From assembly GCF_009176705.1 (NCBI RefSeq), contig NZ_AP021846.1, positions 466,001 through 530,000 of the forward strand: a stretch of DNA of 64,000 nucleotides, written 5' to 3'. The notes below the pieces were generated by a model, which did no database searches, had not been told where the DNA came from, and was given only the letters and a program-made list of their open reading frames with translations. Positions 25,530-33,401 of this stretch are shown here, piece by piece. The number at the start of each line of letters is the position of its first letter. Within the stretch, counting starts at the first letter, position 1. Both the position numbers and the translations under genes were made by a program. The stretch comes from Pseudoalteromonas sp. A25. Its GTDB lineage: Bacteria > Pseudomonadota > Gammaproteobacteria > Enterobacterales > Alteromonadaceae.

Positions 25530-26339
25530 ATGTTAGAAGTTTCTCCGCTTAATAATCTAACAGGTGTTGCCGCTGGCGGTAGTGTGTCGTTAACGCTGCC
25601 CGTTGGTCGCACCTACGAGAAAATTCACTTTGAATATTCTGGTGTAACGCCTGCGCAAATCAAAAACTTACGTGTTGAACTACAAGGCCGCACATTAACA
25701 GAATACGGCACACTGCAAGACCTGCTAGATGAAAATGCTTATTTCAAGCGTGAGCAAGCTGCAGGGTATGCAACGTTGCACTTTGCCCGTCCTGAGATCC
25801 AAGGTGTTTTAAATCCATCGCTGGTAGAGCAGCGCTTTTTTTCACTTGGCACAATGGGCTTGTCTATTGCGCAAATTAAATTTGATATTGCCCAAGATGC
25901 GGCGGCACCCGTGATCAAAGCTTTTGCAGAGAAGTCATCACCAAGCGCACCTGGCTGGTTATTCAAACGTCGTACGTTCCGTTACAACTTCGCTGTGGGT
26001 ATCAATGAAATTGAAAATCTACCGCGTCCACTGGGTGCAAAAATTGCGTTGATCGAAATTAAAAAGGCGGGGGTGGATTCTGCCGAATTTCTTGTGAATA
26101 ACGTGAAATGGCGAGATCACATCCCAGCCCCGTTACACAAACACCACCTTAAACAACGCGGTCGTTCACCTCGTGCTAATACCCATGCAATTGATCTGTT
26201 TTTATCTGGCGATGTGTTTAGTGCATTGGCACTAGATAACAGTATTAACGATATGCGCTTACGTGTTGAGGCATCGGAAGCGGGTAGCGCTGAGGTAGTC
26301 GTTCACTACTTTGACGATTACGCAAAATCAACATTCTAA
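25530..26339 (+). CDS. Major capsid protein, PM2 P2-like double jelly roll
   Basis: The protein is 269 residues, the same length as PM2 P2. It shares with P2, as I remember that sequence, phrases such as SGVTPAQIKNLRVELQGR near residue 37, RPEIQGV, LGTMGL, IKFDI, LPRPLG and KAGVD near 182 with KWRD near 193. P2 forms trimeric double-beta-barrel capsomers on a pseudo T=21 capsid enclosing a lipid bilayer. A GGGGGCG ribosome site precedes the ATG. This is the strongest marker that the prophage is a corticovirus. Confidence 0.95.
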   Translation: MLEVSPLNNLTGVAAGGSVSLTLPVGRTYEKIHFEYSGVTPAQIKNLRVELQGRTLTEYGTLQDLLDENAYFKREQAAGYATLHFARPEIQGVLNPSLVEQRFFSLGTMGLSIAQIKFDIAQDAAAPVIKAFAEKSSPSAPGWLFKRRTFRYNFAVGINEIENLPRPLGAKIALIEIKKAGVDSAEFLVNNVKWRDHIPAPLHKHHLKQRGRSPRANTHAIDLFLSGDVFSALALDNSINDMRLRVEASEAGSAEVVVHYFDDYAKSTF

Positions 26340-26351
26340 GGAGGTTGAGCT

Positions 26352-26678
26352 ATGCAACCAGAGGGAGCGCCAACGATGGCGGCAACAAACACCGGTGGTG
26401 GCTTTTGGGATGGCGCGAACTCATTTTTGGGAAACGCGCTAAAAATTTGGGGCGATTACGAGAAAGTTAAAGCGGTTAAATCGTCCAACGGTGTCACCCA
26501 AAAAGAGCACATGAATACAGCCGAGCTAGACAATGGCGCGGCCGTACTTGTGGACGCTCCAAAAACTCAAACGGCGCAGCCAAAAGAGCCGATGGTATTC
26601 GGTTTACCACAAAAAACTTTGCTGTATGGCTTTGGCGGGCTGCTGGCAGTGGCTTTAGTGATGAAGGCAATAAAATGA
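26352..26678 (+). CDS. Virion membrane protein candidate (PM2 P3-like by position and size)
   Basis: This 108-residue protein begins 12 bp after the capsid gene with an AAGGAGG ribosome site. The N-terminal 80 residues are soluble, with GGGFWDGANSFLGNALKIWGDYEKV near residue 16. The last 20 are a membrane helix (LLYGFGGLLAVALVMKAIK). PM2 P3 is a lipid-embedded protein of about 104 residues that underlies the capsid, so size and topology fit. The homology is inferred, not shown. It overlaps the next gene by ATGA. Confidence 0.72.
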   Translation: MQPEGAPTMAATNTGGGFWDGANSFLGNALKIWGDYEKVKAVKSSNGVTQKEHMNTAELDNGAAVLVDAPKTQTAQPKEPMVFGLPQKTLLYGFGGLLAVALVMKAIK

Positions 26679-26788
26679 ACAATCCAAAGAACTTGAAATA
26701 CTTTGCGTATGGAGTGGCTATCTCAGTCGTCGGTGCAATCATGGCGGACTATGTTCGTGATTGGATACGTGACAGGGAGCAAGCCTAG
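26675..26788 (+). CDS. Tiny membrane protein (37 aa)
   Basis: This 37-residue peptide begins inside the stop of the preceding gene (ATGA). It has one hydrophobic helix (YFAYGVAISVVGAIMADYV) flanked by charged ends (NNPKNLK and RDWIRDREQA). Its stop shares one base with the GTG start of the next gene. It is probably one of the small virion-membrane proteins of the corticovirus, similar in size to PM2 P4. Confidence 0.65.
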   Translation: MNNPKNLKYFAYGVAISVVGAIMADYVRDWIRDREQA

Positions 26789-27000
26789 TGTTTGGTGCAA
26801 TGTTAGGCGCAACTGGGGCAATGCCTAGCCTGACCAATGGGGCGGGTAGCCCAATTAGCTCGGGGGCAACGTCAGGAACTGGCGACCAAACGCAGTCAAT
26901 AGGCTTTACGGGCGGCAATATCAATTTTGGTGGTGATAACAACCAATTGTTGATTATTGGTGCTGTGGCCTTTGCTGCATTGTACTTGTTGAAAAAATAG
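26788..27000 (+). CDS. Glycine-rich small membrane protein (70 aa)
   Basis: The start is GTG 26788 with an AGGGAG ribosome site. The first 50 residues are Gly/Ser/Thr/Asn-rich (GATGAMPSLTNGAGSPISSG and a FTGGNINFGGDNNQ segment), and the last 20 form a membrane helix (LLIIGAVAFAALYLLKK). The layout (flexible outer part, C-terminal anchor) matches a virion-membrane protein. PM2 P8 is of similar size, but I cannot confirm equivalence. Confidence 0.65.
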   Translation: MFGAMLGATGAMPSLTNGAGSPISSGATSGTGDQTQSIGFTGGNINFGGDNNQLLIIGAVAFAALYLLKK

Positions 27001-27008
27001 GGGGCGGT

Positions 27009-27362
27009 ATGCGTATCGTGCACATTAGTGAAATTGATCATATTCAATCTGCGGCTGCAAATGACTTCGAAGTGATAAAAGCCGAAGTGGTGCAAGGTCT
27101 AGCGGTCTTGGTTGAGTTTGACAGTTGCTATTGCGTGCTTCGCCATGACCGTGATGGGCTTTGCGTTGTGTGTGCACAGGGTAAGAACCTGTTATCTATA
27201 GCACCATACATTGTGGCGCTGGCACGCTATATCAAAGCCCCCTCTATTGTGTACCACACAAAACGCAAGGCGTTGAAACGTTTATTGTCGACCTATTCAT
27301 TTGTTTACGAGGCGACAGACGAAGACGGCTATGCAATTTATAGGATGGCTTTAAATGGGTAG
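27009..27362 (+). CDS. Conserved-type prophage protein of unknown function (117 aa)
   Basis: This soluble alpha/beta protein has alternating strands and helices (MRIVHISEIDHIQ, AEVVQGLAVLVEFD, DGLCVVCAQGKNLLSIAPYIVALARYI, then SIVYHTKRKALKRLLSTYSFVYEATDEDGYAIYRM). The C-terminal part recalls the end of GNAT acetyltransferase-like folds, but no acetyl-CoA motif is visible. It overlaps the following gene by 8 bp and lies within the structural block, so it may be a minor virion or assembly protein. Confidence 0.6.
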   Translation: MRIVHISEIDHIQSAAANDFEVIKAEVVQGLAVLVEFDSCYCVLRHDRDGLCVVCAQGKNLLSIAPYIVALARYIKAPSIVYHTKRKALKRLLSTYSFVYEATDEDGYAIYRMALNG

Positions 27363-28326
27363 TAAATCCAGAAGCAGATCAAGTCAGACCACGAACAATA
27401 CCAGTACGAGTATTGGGGTTCATGGTGATAACAATGGCTATATTACCAACGGCGATGGTAACACTTACAACATAACACAAACCGATCACGGTTTAGTTGG
27501 CGCGATTCAATCTATTGGCGGCAACATGGCCGATGCCAGTATTGCAGGGTTCGATACCGCCAGTGATATGACACGTGATGGCTTTGGCTTCGCGAGCAAT
27601 ATCAACCGTGATTCGCTCGACTTCGCGGGTGACACCTTGGAAGATTCGTTTAGTTTTGGTGAAGAAGTGATAACCCAAGCTGGCGGGGCAATGACTGACG
27701 CCATGGTATTTGGTGAGCGCGCTTTAGCTCAAATGGGCGATACCAGTCGCGATGCTGTAGTGCTCAGTGAAAATGCAATGGGCATTACCAGTGACATTGC
27801 CACAGACAGTATTGACGCTCAAAACGCACTGACCCGTGATGCAATCAATGAAAACAGTGATCTAGCGCGGGAAGTGATGGCCATATCAGCGGGTATTAAT
27901 AGCGATGTGGTGGGTTTTGCAAGCGATACGCTTGGCACCACAGTTAATGCGCTAGGTGAAGCTAATGCACATATTTCCGATGTGGCTAGCGATTCAATGC
28001 ACAACTCAGCACAACTGGCAAGCATGACTATTGATACTGTTGACAATACCAACGCAAGAATGACTGACGTTGCTGTGTATTCGATGGATAACGCATCTAA
28101 TTTGGCAAAAGACTTGGGCGCACAGTTTATTGAGGCAACTAGCGAATCACAGCAGAAATTTAGCGACCAAACAATTTTGGCGCACAGGCAGGCGTTACAG
28201 TTCGCTGATCATGCCAGTCGTTCGGACGGCCAGCAACTAGCTATCAGCACCAACAAAACTATGATGTATGTGTTCTTGGGCTTGGGTAGCATGGGGGCTG
28301 CAGCTTTACTTTTTAGGGGTAGGTAA
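27355..28326 (+). CDS. Repetitive helical virion protein with C-terminal anchor
   Basis: This 323-residue protein has a Gly/Asn-rich N-terminus (VHGDNNGYITNGDGNTYN near residue 23). About 200 residues of quasi-periodic helical repeats with recurring AxDxMxD/ASDxxxD patterns follow (for example SDMTRDGFGFASNINRDSLDFAG near 69), almost free of aromatics except Phe, then a C-terminal membrane helix MYVFLGLGSMGAAALLF near 302. It could be a long trimeric coiled-coil or fibre rooted in the virion membrane. PM2 P10 (about 271 residues) is a candidate counterpart by position. It precedes the spike candidate. Confidence 0.7.
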   Translation: MGSKSRSRSSQTTNNTSTSIGVHGDNNGYITNGDGNTYNITQTDHGLVGAIQSIGGNMADASIAGFDTASDMTRDGFGFASNINRDSLDFAGDTLEDSFSFGEEVITQAGGAMTDAMVFGERALAQMGDTSRDAVVLSENAMGITSDIATDSIDAQNALTRDAINENSDLAREVMAISAGINSDVVGFASDTLGTTVNALGEANAHISDVASDSMHNSAQLASMTIDTVDNTNARMTDVAVYSMDNASNLAKDLGAQFIEATSESQQKFSDQTILAHRQALQFADHASRSDGQQLAISTNKTMMYVFLGLGSMGAAALLFRGR

Positions 28327-29843
28327 TGTTATTAAGAAAGCAGCTAGAAGCTAATTATATTACTGAAATTAATGCGGTGGGTCAGTTTATTAAATTGGTG
28401 AACTGTGAAAACAAGGTCAAGCTGCGAGCTACTCGCAGTGGTAACACAGTGATTGAAACTGAGATACGCGCAGGCTTTGAGTTACAGACTGCAGAGAGGT
28501 TTGACTTGCTAGTTTTGAACTCGGATGTGGAGCAGTCTATTGATATTTGGGTTTCTAAACACTCACTTAAATATGATGCGCCAGCAGGTGGCAGTAACCG
28601 AGCGCTGAGTTATAGCGCTGAGCATTATGGTGGTACACAAAAAATACTGCCATTTGAAGCAAGTAGAATGGCCGTGACATTATTCAGTGATACCCATGAT
28701 TTTTGGTATGGTGGAGAAGGGTGTACACCTGAGACTGGTATTCCTGTACGAGCTGGTGTTGAAAAGAAAATCAACTCTTCATCGGAGGTGTTTGTATCGA
28801 TTGATGAACCGCCGCTTTATATTTCTGGGAGTACATACAACACCATTAATGAATTAGATGGTGGTGCTGGCCGATACGATGGCGGTTATGGTGAGGAGTT
28901 GCCAGAATATACTGCTACTGCAGTGACGGCAAATGCTCTTTATATTCCTGAGCGACATATCAGCCAATATCGAAATTACGGCACTATTCGTATTTCTGAA
29001 ACTGGAGCGAAGTTACTTAATGTAACTGGTGATATTAGAGATATTGTGGTGATGGACTACGACAAGGATAAAGTCGCGATGTTGTATGACAATGGCATCA
29101 TCATGGTTTATGAGTCGGGTAATAAAGTTGCGGAATACAATACGCTCTATGCCAAATCCCCCCTCAATTGGAAAAAACTCATCTATGACGGTGAGCGGTT
29201 TTATGCATATCACTGGGGTGAAGAGGCAATGAATTGGTACACTCCCAGCGATACATCTGCGCCTGTTTTTTGGTTGGCATTAGACCGTAACCTGTTCATT
29301 AGAAAAACATTTTATGATAAAGATACAAACAGAGTGTTAGCGATTTGCAATAAAGATGGGCATCAATTCATTTATGACATCACTGGCGCATCAGGACTTT
29401 GTGAATCATTTCCACATGCACTAGGGCAAGATATTAACGGTTCACTAGGCAGTATTATTACCTTTCCAGATATGCGCTTTAGTAGCACCCATATTACCGC
29501 CTATGCAGGTGGTAAAGGGTTGGTGTTTAATCGTCAATCTGGTGCGATCACTGAGCTTATAAATATTCAATTTGTGTCCGCACAATCTCGAGGGGTAATC
29601 TATGTGATAAAAGATGGCAAGCAACTTATATCTGAAGATGATGGTCTGACATTCTCACCAATTCCTAATGACACAACTGATTTTGGTGGTGGGGTGGTGT
29701 TTGGCACTTTCTCGGGTAGCAAGTTTGTTACATATCCACTGACTAAGAACGTAGATGGTACCTATAAAGCAAGGATATACGACACTGTGGTGTCACAGGC
29801 CAGTGCTATTTCAAAGCTCAGGGTATTTAAGGAAATGAAGTAG
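28326..29843 (+). CDS. Receptor-binding spike candidate (PM2 P1 position)
   Basis: This 505-residue protein starts in TAATG overlap with the preceding stop. The N-terminal 100 residues are a beta domain (KLVNCENKVKLRATRSGNTVIETEI). The rest is rich in aromatic residues and beta strands, with repeated blade-like phrases (RDIVVMDYDKDKVAMLYDNGIIMVYESG, WKKLIYDGERFYAYHWG, DKDTNRVLAICNKDGHQFIYDITG) suggesting a beta-propeller. PM2 P1 is about 335 residues and forms the vertex spikes, so this is much larger, and host-recognition domains are expected to vary. No signal peptide or anchor. Confidence 0.72.
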   Translation: MLLRKQLEANYITEINAVGQFIKLVNCENKVKLRATRSGNTVIETEIRAGFELQTAERFDLLVLNSDVEQSIDIWVSKHSLKYDAPAGGSNRALSYSAEHYGGTQKILPFEASRMAVTLFSDTHDFWYGGEGCTPETGIPVRAGVEKKINSSSEVFVSIDEPPLYISGSTYNTINELDGGAGRYDGGYGEELPEYTATAVTANALYIPERHISQYRNYGTIRISETGAKLLNVTGDIRDIVVMDYDKDKVAMLYDNGIIMVYESGNKVAEYNTLYAKSPLNWKKLIYDGERFYAYHWGEEAMNWYTPSDTSAPVFWLALDRNLFIRKTFYDKDTNRVLAICNKDGHQFIYDITGASGLCESFPHALGQDINGSLGSIITFPDMRFSSTHITAYAGGKGLVFNRQSGAITELINIQFVSAQSRGVIYVIKDGKQLISEDDGLTFSPIPNDTTDFGGGVVFGTFSGSKFVTYPLTKNVDGTYKARIYDTVVSQASAISKLRVFKEMK

Positions 29844-30298
29844 TGAAAATGCAGTATGTTTGGCTATTCGTTTTATCTCTGGGAGTTTACTTTATGGCAA
29901 CTAAACAAACTACGCGGGGGATCCGCAACAAGAACCCACTCAATATTGAAGCGGGTGAAAATTGGCTAGGGCTAGTTGGCACAGATGGGCGCTTTGCTAT
30001 TTTTGAAAGCGCCGAGCATGGCATTCGTGCGGCGGCTCGTATCTTAAGAACCTATGCCGCTAAATATGGCATTGCGGATATTGCAGGCATTATTAGCCGA
30101 TGGGCACCACCAACAGAAAACGACACTGCCAATTATATTGAGTTCGTGTCTAAGCGGGTGGGCGTAGATAGCAAAAAGCCATTGTCACCAAACGAGTACT
30201 CAAAGGTTATTGAGGCCATGATAGTAATGGAAAATGGTGAGCAACCTTATACGGCTGAACAAATTCAGCGCGGCTTTGAATGGGGGTTTTATGGGTAA
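29843..30298 (+). CDS. Virion lysozyme-like protein (structural protein P5 type)
   Basis: This 151-residue protein starts at GTG 29843 or ATG 29849. An N-terminal hydrophobic helix (YVWLFVLSLGVYFMA) is followed by the motif TRGIRNKNPLNIE near residue 24 and a helical domain (GRFAIFESAEHGIRAAARIL). The RGIRN-NP-NI family is widely annotated as structural protein P5 and is thought to be a transglycosylase-like virion enzyme. In a membrane-containing phage it would open the peptidoglycan for entry or exit. Its start overlaps the spike stop. Confidence 0.78.
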   Translation: MKMQYVWLFVLSLGVYFMATKQTTRGIRNKNPLNIEAGENWLGLVGTDGRFAIFESAEHGIRAAARILRTYAAKYGIADIAGIISRWAPPTENDTANYIEFVSKRVGVDSKKPLSPNEYSKVIEAMIVMENGEQPYTAEQIQRGFEWGFYG

Positions 30299-30671
30299 CT
30301 TTATTAGCAAAAACCTCAGTCTATTGCTCACAATTGGCGGTCTTTATTACGTTTACAAATATATTGATAGCGGTTCAAAGTCTTTTACCGAGCCGCTTGG
30401 CAACTTGCTAGCTAAGCTGCAATTTAAAGTGAATGGCTCGCATGATATCAAACGCGAATGGGCGGGCTTTTTCCTTGATAGGTCTAAGCTGGATTTTAGC
30501 TATAAGGTAAAGGATGAGCTGTGGCTTGAAGCCATCTTAAAGTTAAATCAACACAACCAAGAGTTAGTAGACACCATCTTTGATGCTGATATGCGCTTGC
30601 GGCCTGAGTACCAAGTATTGCTAGACGGCGAGGTGTCACCACAAACCATAGCAACCGTACAAGCGAGGTAA
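30291..30671 (+). CDS. Membrane-anchored prophage protein (126 aa)
   Basis: I chose the ATG at 30291, which overlaps the lysozyme-like gene by 8 bp; a start at 30234 would run deep into that gene. Residues 1-25 include a membrane helix (LSLLLTIGGLYYVYKYI). The remainder is soluble and charged (LDRSKLDFSYKVKDELWLEAILKLNQHN). No family recognised. The position between the lysozyme-like protein and two tiny genes suggests an assembly or lysis function. Confidence 0.65.
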   Translation: MGNFISKNLSLLLTIGGLYYVYKYIDSGSKSFTEPLGNLLAKLQFKVNGSHDIKREWAGFFLDRSKLDFSYKVKDELWLEAILKLNQHNQELVDTIFDADMRLRPEYQVLLDGEVSPQTIATVQAR

Positions 30672-30673
30672 CC

Positions 30674-30835
30674 ATGAGCGATAGCGCAATTTTAGGCATT
30701 TTAATACAAGCGGGCGTGGGAATTGCCACCATTGCCACCATCAAAACAGACGTTAAGTGGATGAAAGATACGTTTAAAGAAGAACTGAAATCAATCAAAG
30801 AGCGGCTAACAAAATTGGAGGACAAGCGATGTTAG
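30674..30835 (+). CDS. Small holin- or spanin-like protein (53 aa)
   Basis: The ATG at 30674 follows a GAGGTAACC ribosome-site region. The first 24 residues form one membrane helix (ILGILIQAGVGIATIATI). The rest is a charged coiled-coil helix (VKWMKDTFKEELKSIKERLTKLEDKR). The arrangement matches small phage membrane proteins involved in lysis; PM2 has two small lysis proteins (P17 and P18). The assignment is by topology only. It overlaps the next gene by 7 bp. Confidence 0.62.
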   Translation: MSDSAILGILIQAGVGIATIATIKTDVKWMKDTFKEELKSIKERLTKLEDKRC

Positions 30836-30966
30836 GGATATTCAGCAAGTATGTGTTAACAAGAATTTGTATTTATACCGCAGAGCGTTTAGCAAAGCGC
30901 TCTGATAATAAGTTGGATGACCAAATTGTGGATGTGGTAAAACAGGCGCTTGGCGTGAAGATTTAA
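30829..30966 (+). CDS. Last small gene of the prophage operon (45 aa)
   Basis: The ATG at 30829 lies within the end of the preceding gene, just after GGAGGACAAGCG. The 45 residues are amphipathic and basic (GIFSKYVLTRICIYTAERLAKRSDNKLDDQIVDVVKQALGV). No family recognised. It ends the compact prophage operon; beyond it the base composition becomes markedly more AT-rich. Confidence 0.6.
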   Translation: MLGIFSKYVLTRICIYTAERLAKRSDNKLDDQIVDVVKQALGVKI

Positions 30967-31032
30967 AAAAGTGAAGAAGGGGCAAAAGCCAACTTTCCTT
31001 ATCATTTTAAAGAACCGGTTTAAAATAAATTC

Positions 31033-31118
31033 TTGACAAGGAAAAAATAATTTTTTAAATTAAAAGCAGATAGGCTGTTGTGCGCTCTTAGAAGAGTTTA
31101 GGGTTCAATTCCCTATCT
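31033..31118 (+). ncRNA. tRNA-like hairpin behind a TTGACA promoter (possible small RNA or tRNA remnant)
   Basis: TTGACA at 31033-31038 and TAAATT at 31056-31061, 17 bp apart, could start a transcript near 31068. That transcript would open AGATAGG (31068-31074), complementary to CCTATCT (31112-31118). Within it lies a T-arm-like hairpin, TAGGG 31099-31103, loop TTCAATT, CCCTA 31111-31115, and a short palindrome CTCTTAGAAGAG at 31085-31096. The T-arm followed by seven bases ending CC recalls the 3' half of a tRNA, but no D-arm or acceptor 5' strand fits. It may be a tRNA fragment from an older integration or a small RNA. Confidence 0.35.
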
Positions 31119-31121
31119 ATC

Positions 31122-31973
31122 CTAACTAATCTTCATTTCTGGTTTTCTCTTCTTTAACTCTTCTATAATACTTTTATCTGCTTTCAGATAATCTATACAC
31201 TTAGCTCCAAGTAATGCATTATAATTTAGATTGCTACACTCTTTTAAGTTTGCATTCTTCAAATTGGCGTTTGTAAAAGTTGTTCTTTCCAGATTACATC
31301 CTCTCAAATCCGCACTCTGTAAATTGGCACTATCAAATTTCGCCCTAACCAGATCAGAATTCATAAAATTCAACCCAACCAGAGTAGCAGACTTAAAACT
31401 TACATTTTTAAGGTAACTACCTGTTATTTCTGAATTCCTAATTACTGACTTACTAAAATCTGCAGAGTTAAGCTTTGAATTTTTAATTTTTAAATTAAAA
31501 ACTTGACAATCCATGATTTTCAAACCGAATAAGTTGGAATGTTCAAAGGATATATCTTTAATCCTAGTTTTTTTATTAATTATTAGATCTGTGACATCTA
31601 TTTTATATATTTTATTTTTATTTAACCTCTTAATGATGTTGACCTTCTTCTTTAGATATATATTGTCAGTTAATGTATTAAAATCGCACAAGTTTTCTAG
31701 ATCTCGATCTATTGATTCTCTTTTTTGTCGATAGGTGTCCATCCAAACAAAAATAAGACCGAGAACGAAAATATCAAAAACTAAACCATGAGCTTCAACA
31801 AGTACATTCTCCCAAAAAGATTTATCGTAAAGTCCTAATGTTGTATTAGGAAAAATAAATGAACTCACTTGTGGCCAAAACGCAGTGATAAGGAAAACAA
31901 TTAGCGCTGTGGCTACAAATAAAGTTAATGCTGCTCTTAATGGGGTTTTAGTAATAATTGAAGAAATGCTCAC
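31122..31973 (-). CDS. Two-TM pentapeptide-repeat protein (accessory cargo)
   Basis: This 283-residue protein has two N-terminal membrane helices (about 13-33 and 60-78, the latter VFDIFVLGLIFVWM) and a basic cytoplasmic linker (KKKVNIIKRLNKNKIYKI). Pentapeptide repeats run from about residue 140 to 250 (LNSADFSKSVIRNSEITG, LQSADLRGCNLERTTFTNANLKNANL). The gene is far more AT-rich than the prophage genes beside it and faces the other way, so it arrived separately. The place between lysis genes and integrase is a usual site for lysogenic-conversion or anti-phage genes. A membrane-linked defence or signalling role is possible; no function is known. Confidence 0.8.
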   Translation of the reverse strand: MSISSIITKTPLRAALTLFVATALIVFLITAFWPQVSSFIFPNTTLGLYDKSFWENVLVEAHGLVFDIFVLGLIFVWMDTYRQKRESIDRDLENLCDFNTLTDNIYLKKKVNIIKRLNKNKIYKIDVTDLIINKKTRIKDISFEHSNLFGLKIMDCQVFNLKIKNSKLNSADFSKSVIRNSEITGSYLKNVSFKSATLVGLNFMNSDLVRAKFDSANLQSADLRGCNLERTTFTNANLKNANLKECSNLNYNALLGAKCIDYLKADKSIIEELKKRKPEMKIS

Positions 31974-32223
31974 TAGTTATCCTTTTTATAAAAAGTTTAT
32001 AGCGAGCGATAGGAGTGTTTTTTCGCTCGCAATTGCTCCCTTCTTATTCTTCCACATTAATATTAATTTAATCAACTCTCGGACTGTCTTATTACTTACT
32101 CAAATGAGGTAAAGTGGCATAGGTGATCAATAACTTAGTAGGTTGCTTTCCACTTAATAGAAGAAGCTTTTAAGTCATAGCTACAAAAACAATATTTTAC
32201 TGAGTTGCTACTGCTATTTTGAC
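31974..32223. other. AT-rich gap between pentapeptide gene and integrase
   Basis: About 250 bp hold the upstream region of the pentapeptide gene and the end of the integrase gene. I see no supportable gene. A reading frame on the + strand here has no ribosome site and mostly covers the reverse of the pentapeptide gene. No clear terminator was found for the integrase. Confidence 0.4.
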
Positions 32224-33291
32224 TTATTTCTTCTCGTGCAACTTATGCGGAAACAGTTGCGTATAAACCTGCCAAAGAATATTTAAATTCCTGTGCCCCG
32301 TAACTTGGGCCACTTCCTCAATCGTATAGCCCTTTTCAAATAAGCGGCTGGCCCCTTCGCGGCGCAGGTCGTGATAGCGTAGATCTTCAATGCCCAGCTC
32401 ATTGCGCACTCGCTGAAATCCTGCGGTCACGCTACGTGGGTTATGGGGGAATATACGCTCATCTATTTTAGGTTGGCGTAGCGCTATATCAAACGAGCCA
32501 CCTAACAAAGGCACGATCATGTGATTGCCTGCTTTTTTACGGGGGTCTTTTCTGTCTCTGACCATGACTGTTTTATGTTCGGTGTTTAGGTCATCCCAAG
32601 TGATTTTGCATACTTCGCCAATACGCATACAGGTCAGCAAACTAAAGTCTAAAATATCAAGGTAAGGTATGCGCTTAGTGCTATTAGGGCGAAACGCCAT
32701 GCGCTTTTGTAAGCCTTGGCGAAGCCGTTTGAGTTCTTCGCTTGTGGGGCGGCGTGTGCGTTTTTGGCTTTTACCCACTAAGCCCATTTTTATTAGAATT
32801 GGCACAGCATCTTCAAATATTTGATAATTTGCGTCTACGTTCCAAACGGGGTTGGCTTCTTTCATCACTGAGCGTAAGTAAGCTATATCATGATAAATCG
32901 TTGCAGGGCTTGCGCCCGCATCTCGGCGATTAGTGCAATGCTCTATTAAGTCACTTACTTTGAGTTCGTTGGATCGGATTTTGGCAATATCACAATCCAT
33001 CAGCATTTTTATCACGTACTGTTTAGTACGGCCTGTTCTACTCCACAGGTCGTGATTTTCAAAATACATATTGAGCAGGGTGCCTAGGGTGACGATGTTT
33101 TTCTTTTCGGTCACCCTTTGTGATTCAAGTTCATATACACGTTTTTTGCCCCATGTATCGGCGAGTGCTTTTGTGCTGAATGTTTTGCTTTCATTGTGTA
33201 TAATCTTGCCTTGGCTTTTCTCGCGGACTATACATTTATAGCGGAGTTCGCCTGAGCTAAGCTTGCGTTTTTCGATTCTAAAACCAGCCAT
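32224..33291 (-). CDS. int: Tyrosine site-specific integrase (dusA-associated)
   Basis: This 355-residue phage integrase has an N-terminal arm/core-binding domain and a C-terminal catalytic domain with Arg in TCMRIGEVCKITW near residue 218, H-x-x-R in YHDLRREGASRL near 307, the second His in VTGHRNLN near 328 and the nucleophile Tyr in LWQVYTQLF near 337. It is transcribed toward the element interior, with its start 110 bp from the dusA start and 183 bp from attR. Enzymes of this type recombine at the 5' end of dusA, leaving a functional dusA with a new leader. Confidence 0.95.
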   Translation of the reverse strand: MAGFRIEKRKLSSGELRYKCIVREKSQGKIIHNESKTFSTKALADTWGKKRVYELESQRVTEKKNIVTLGTLLNMYFENHDLWSRTGRTKQYVIKMLMDCDIAKIRSNELKVSDLIEHCTNRRDAGASPATIYHDIAYLRSVMKEANPVWNVDANYQIFEDAVPILIKMGLVGKSQKRTRRPTSEELKRLRQGLQKRMAFRPNSTKRIPYLDILDFSLLTCMRIGEVCKITWDDLNTEHKTVMVRDRKDPRKKAGNHMIVPLLGGSFDIALRQPKIDERIFPHNPRSVTAGFQRVRNELGIEDLRYHDLRREGASRLFEKGYTIEEVAQVTGHRNLNILWQVYTQLFPHKLHEKK

Positions 33292-33401
33292 AGGAATTCC
33301 CTGTAAGTTACTGAATTGTCCTACCCGTTTGGGGTGATTTGAGGGTGACTTTATACCGAATTTTGTGGAAATTCAAGGCGATCCAGAGCACTAGAGGTAC
33401 T

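Noticed and set aside
20064..30966. Filamentous (inovirus) prophage
   Set aside because: A GPA-type initiator and many one-helix proteins could suggest an inovirus, but there is no Zot-type assembly ATPase in that context, and the double-jelly-roll P2-like capsid protein with a packaging ATPase fits a corticovirus.
31033..31118. Complete tRNA gene
   Set aside because: Only the T-arm and acceptor 3' strand are tRNA-like; no matching 5' acceptor strand, D-arm or anticodon arm can be folded.
31885..32112. Possible + strand gene opposite the pentapeptide gene start
   Set aside because: It has no ribosome site, overlaps the reverse of a well-supported gene and has no family resemblance.
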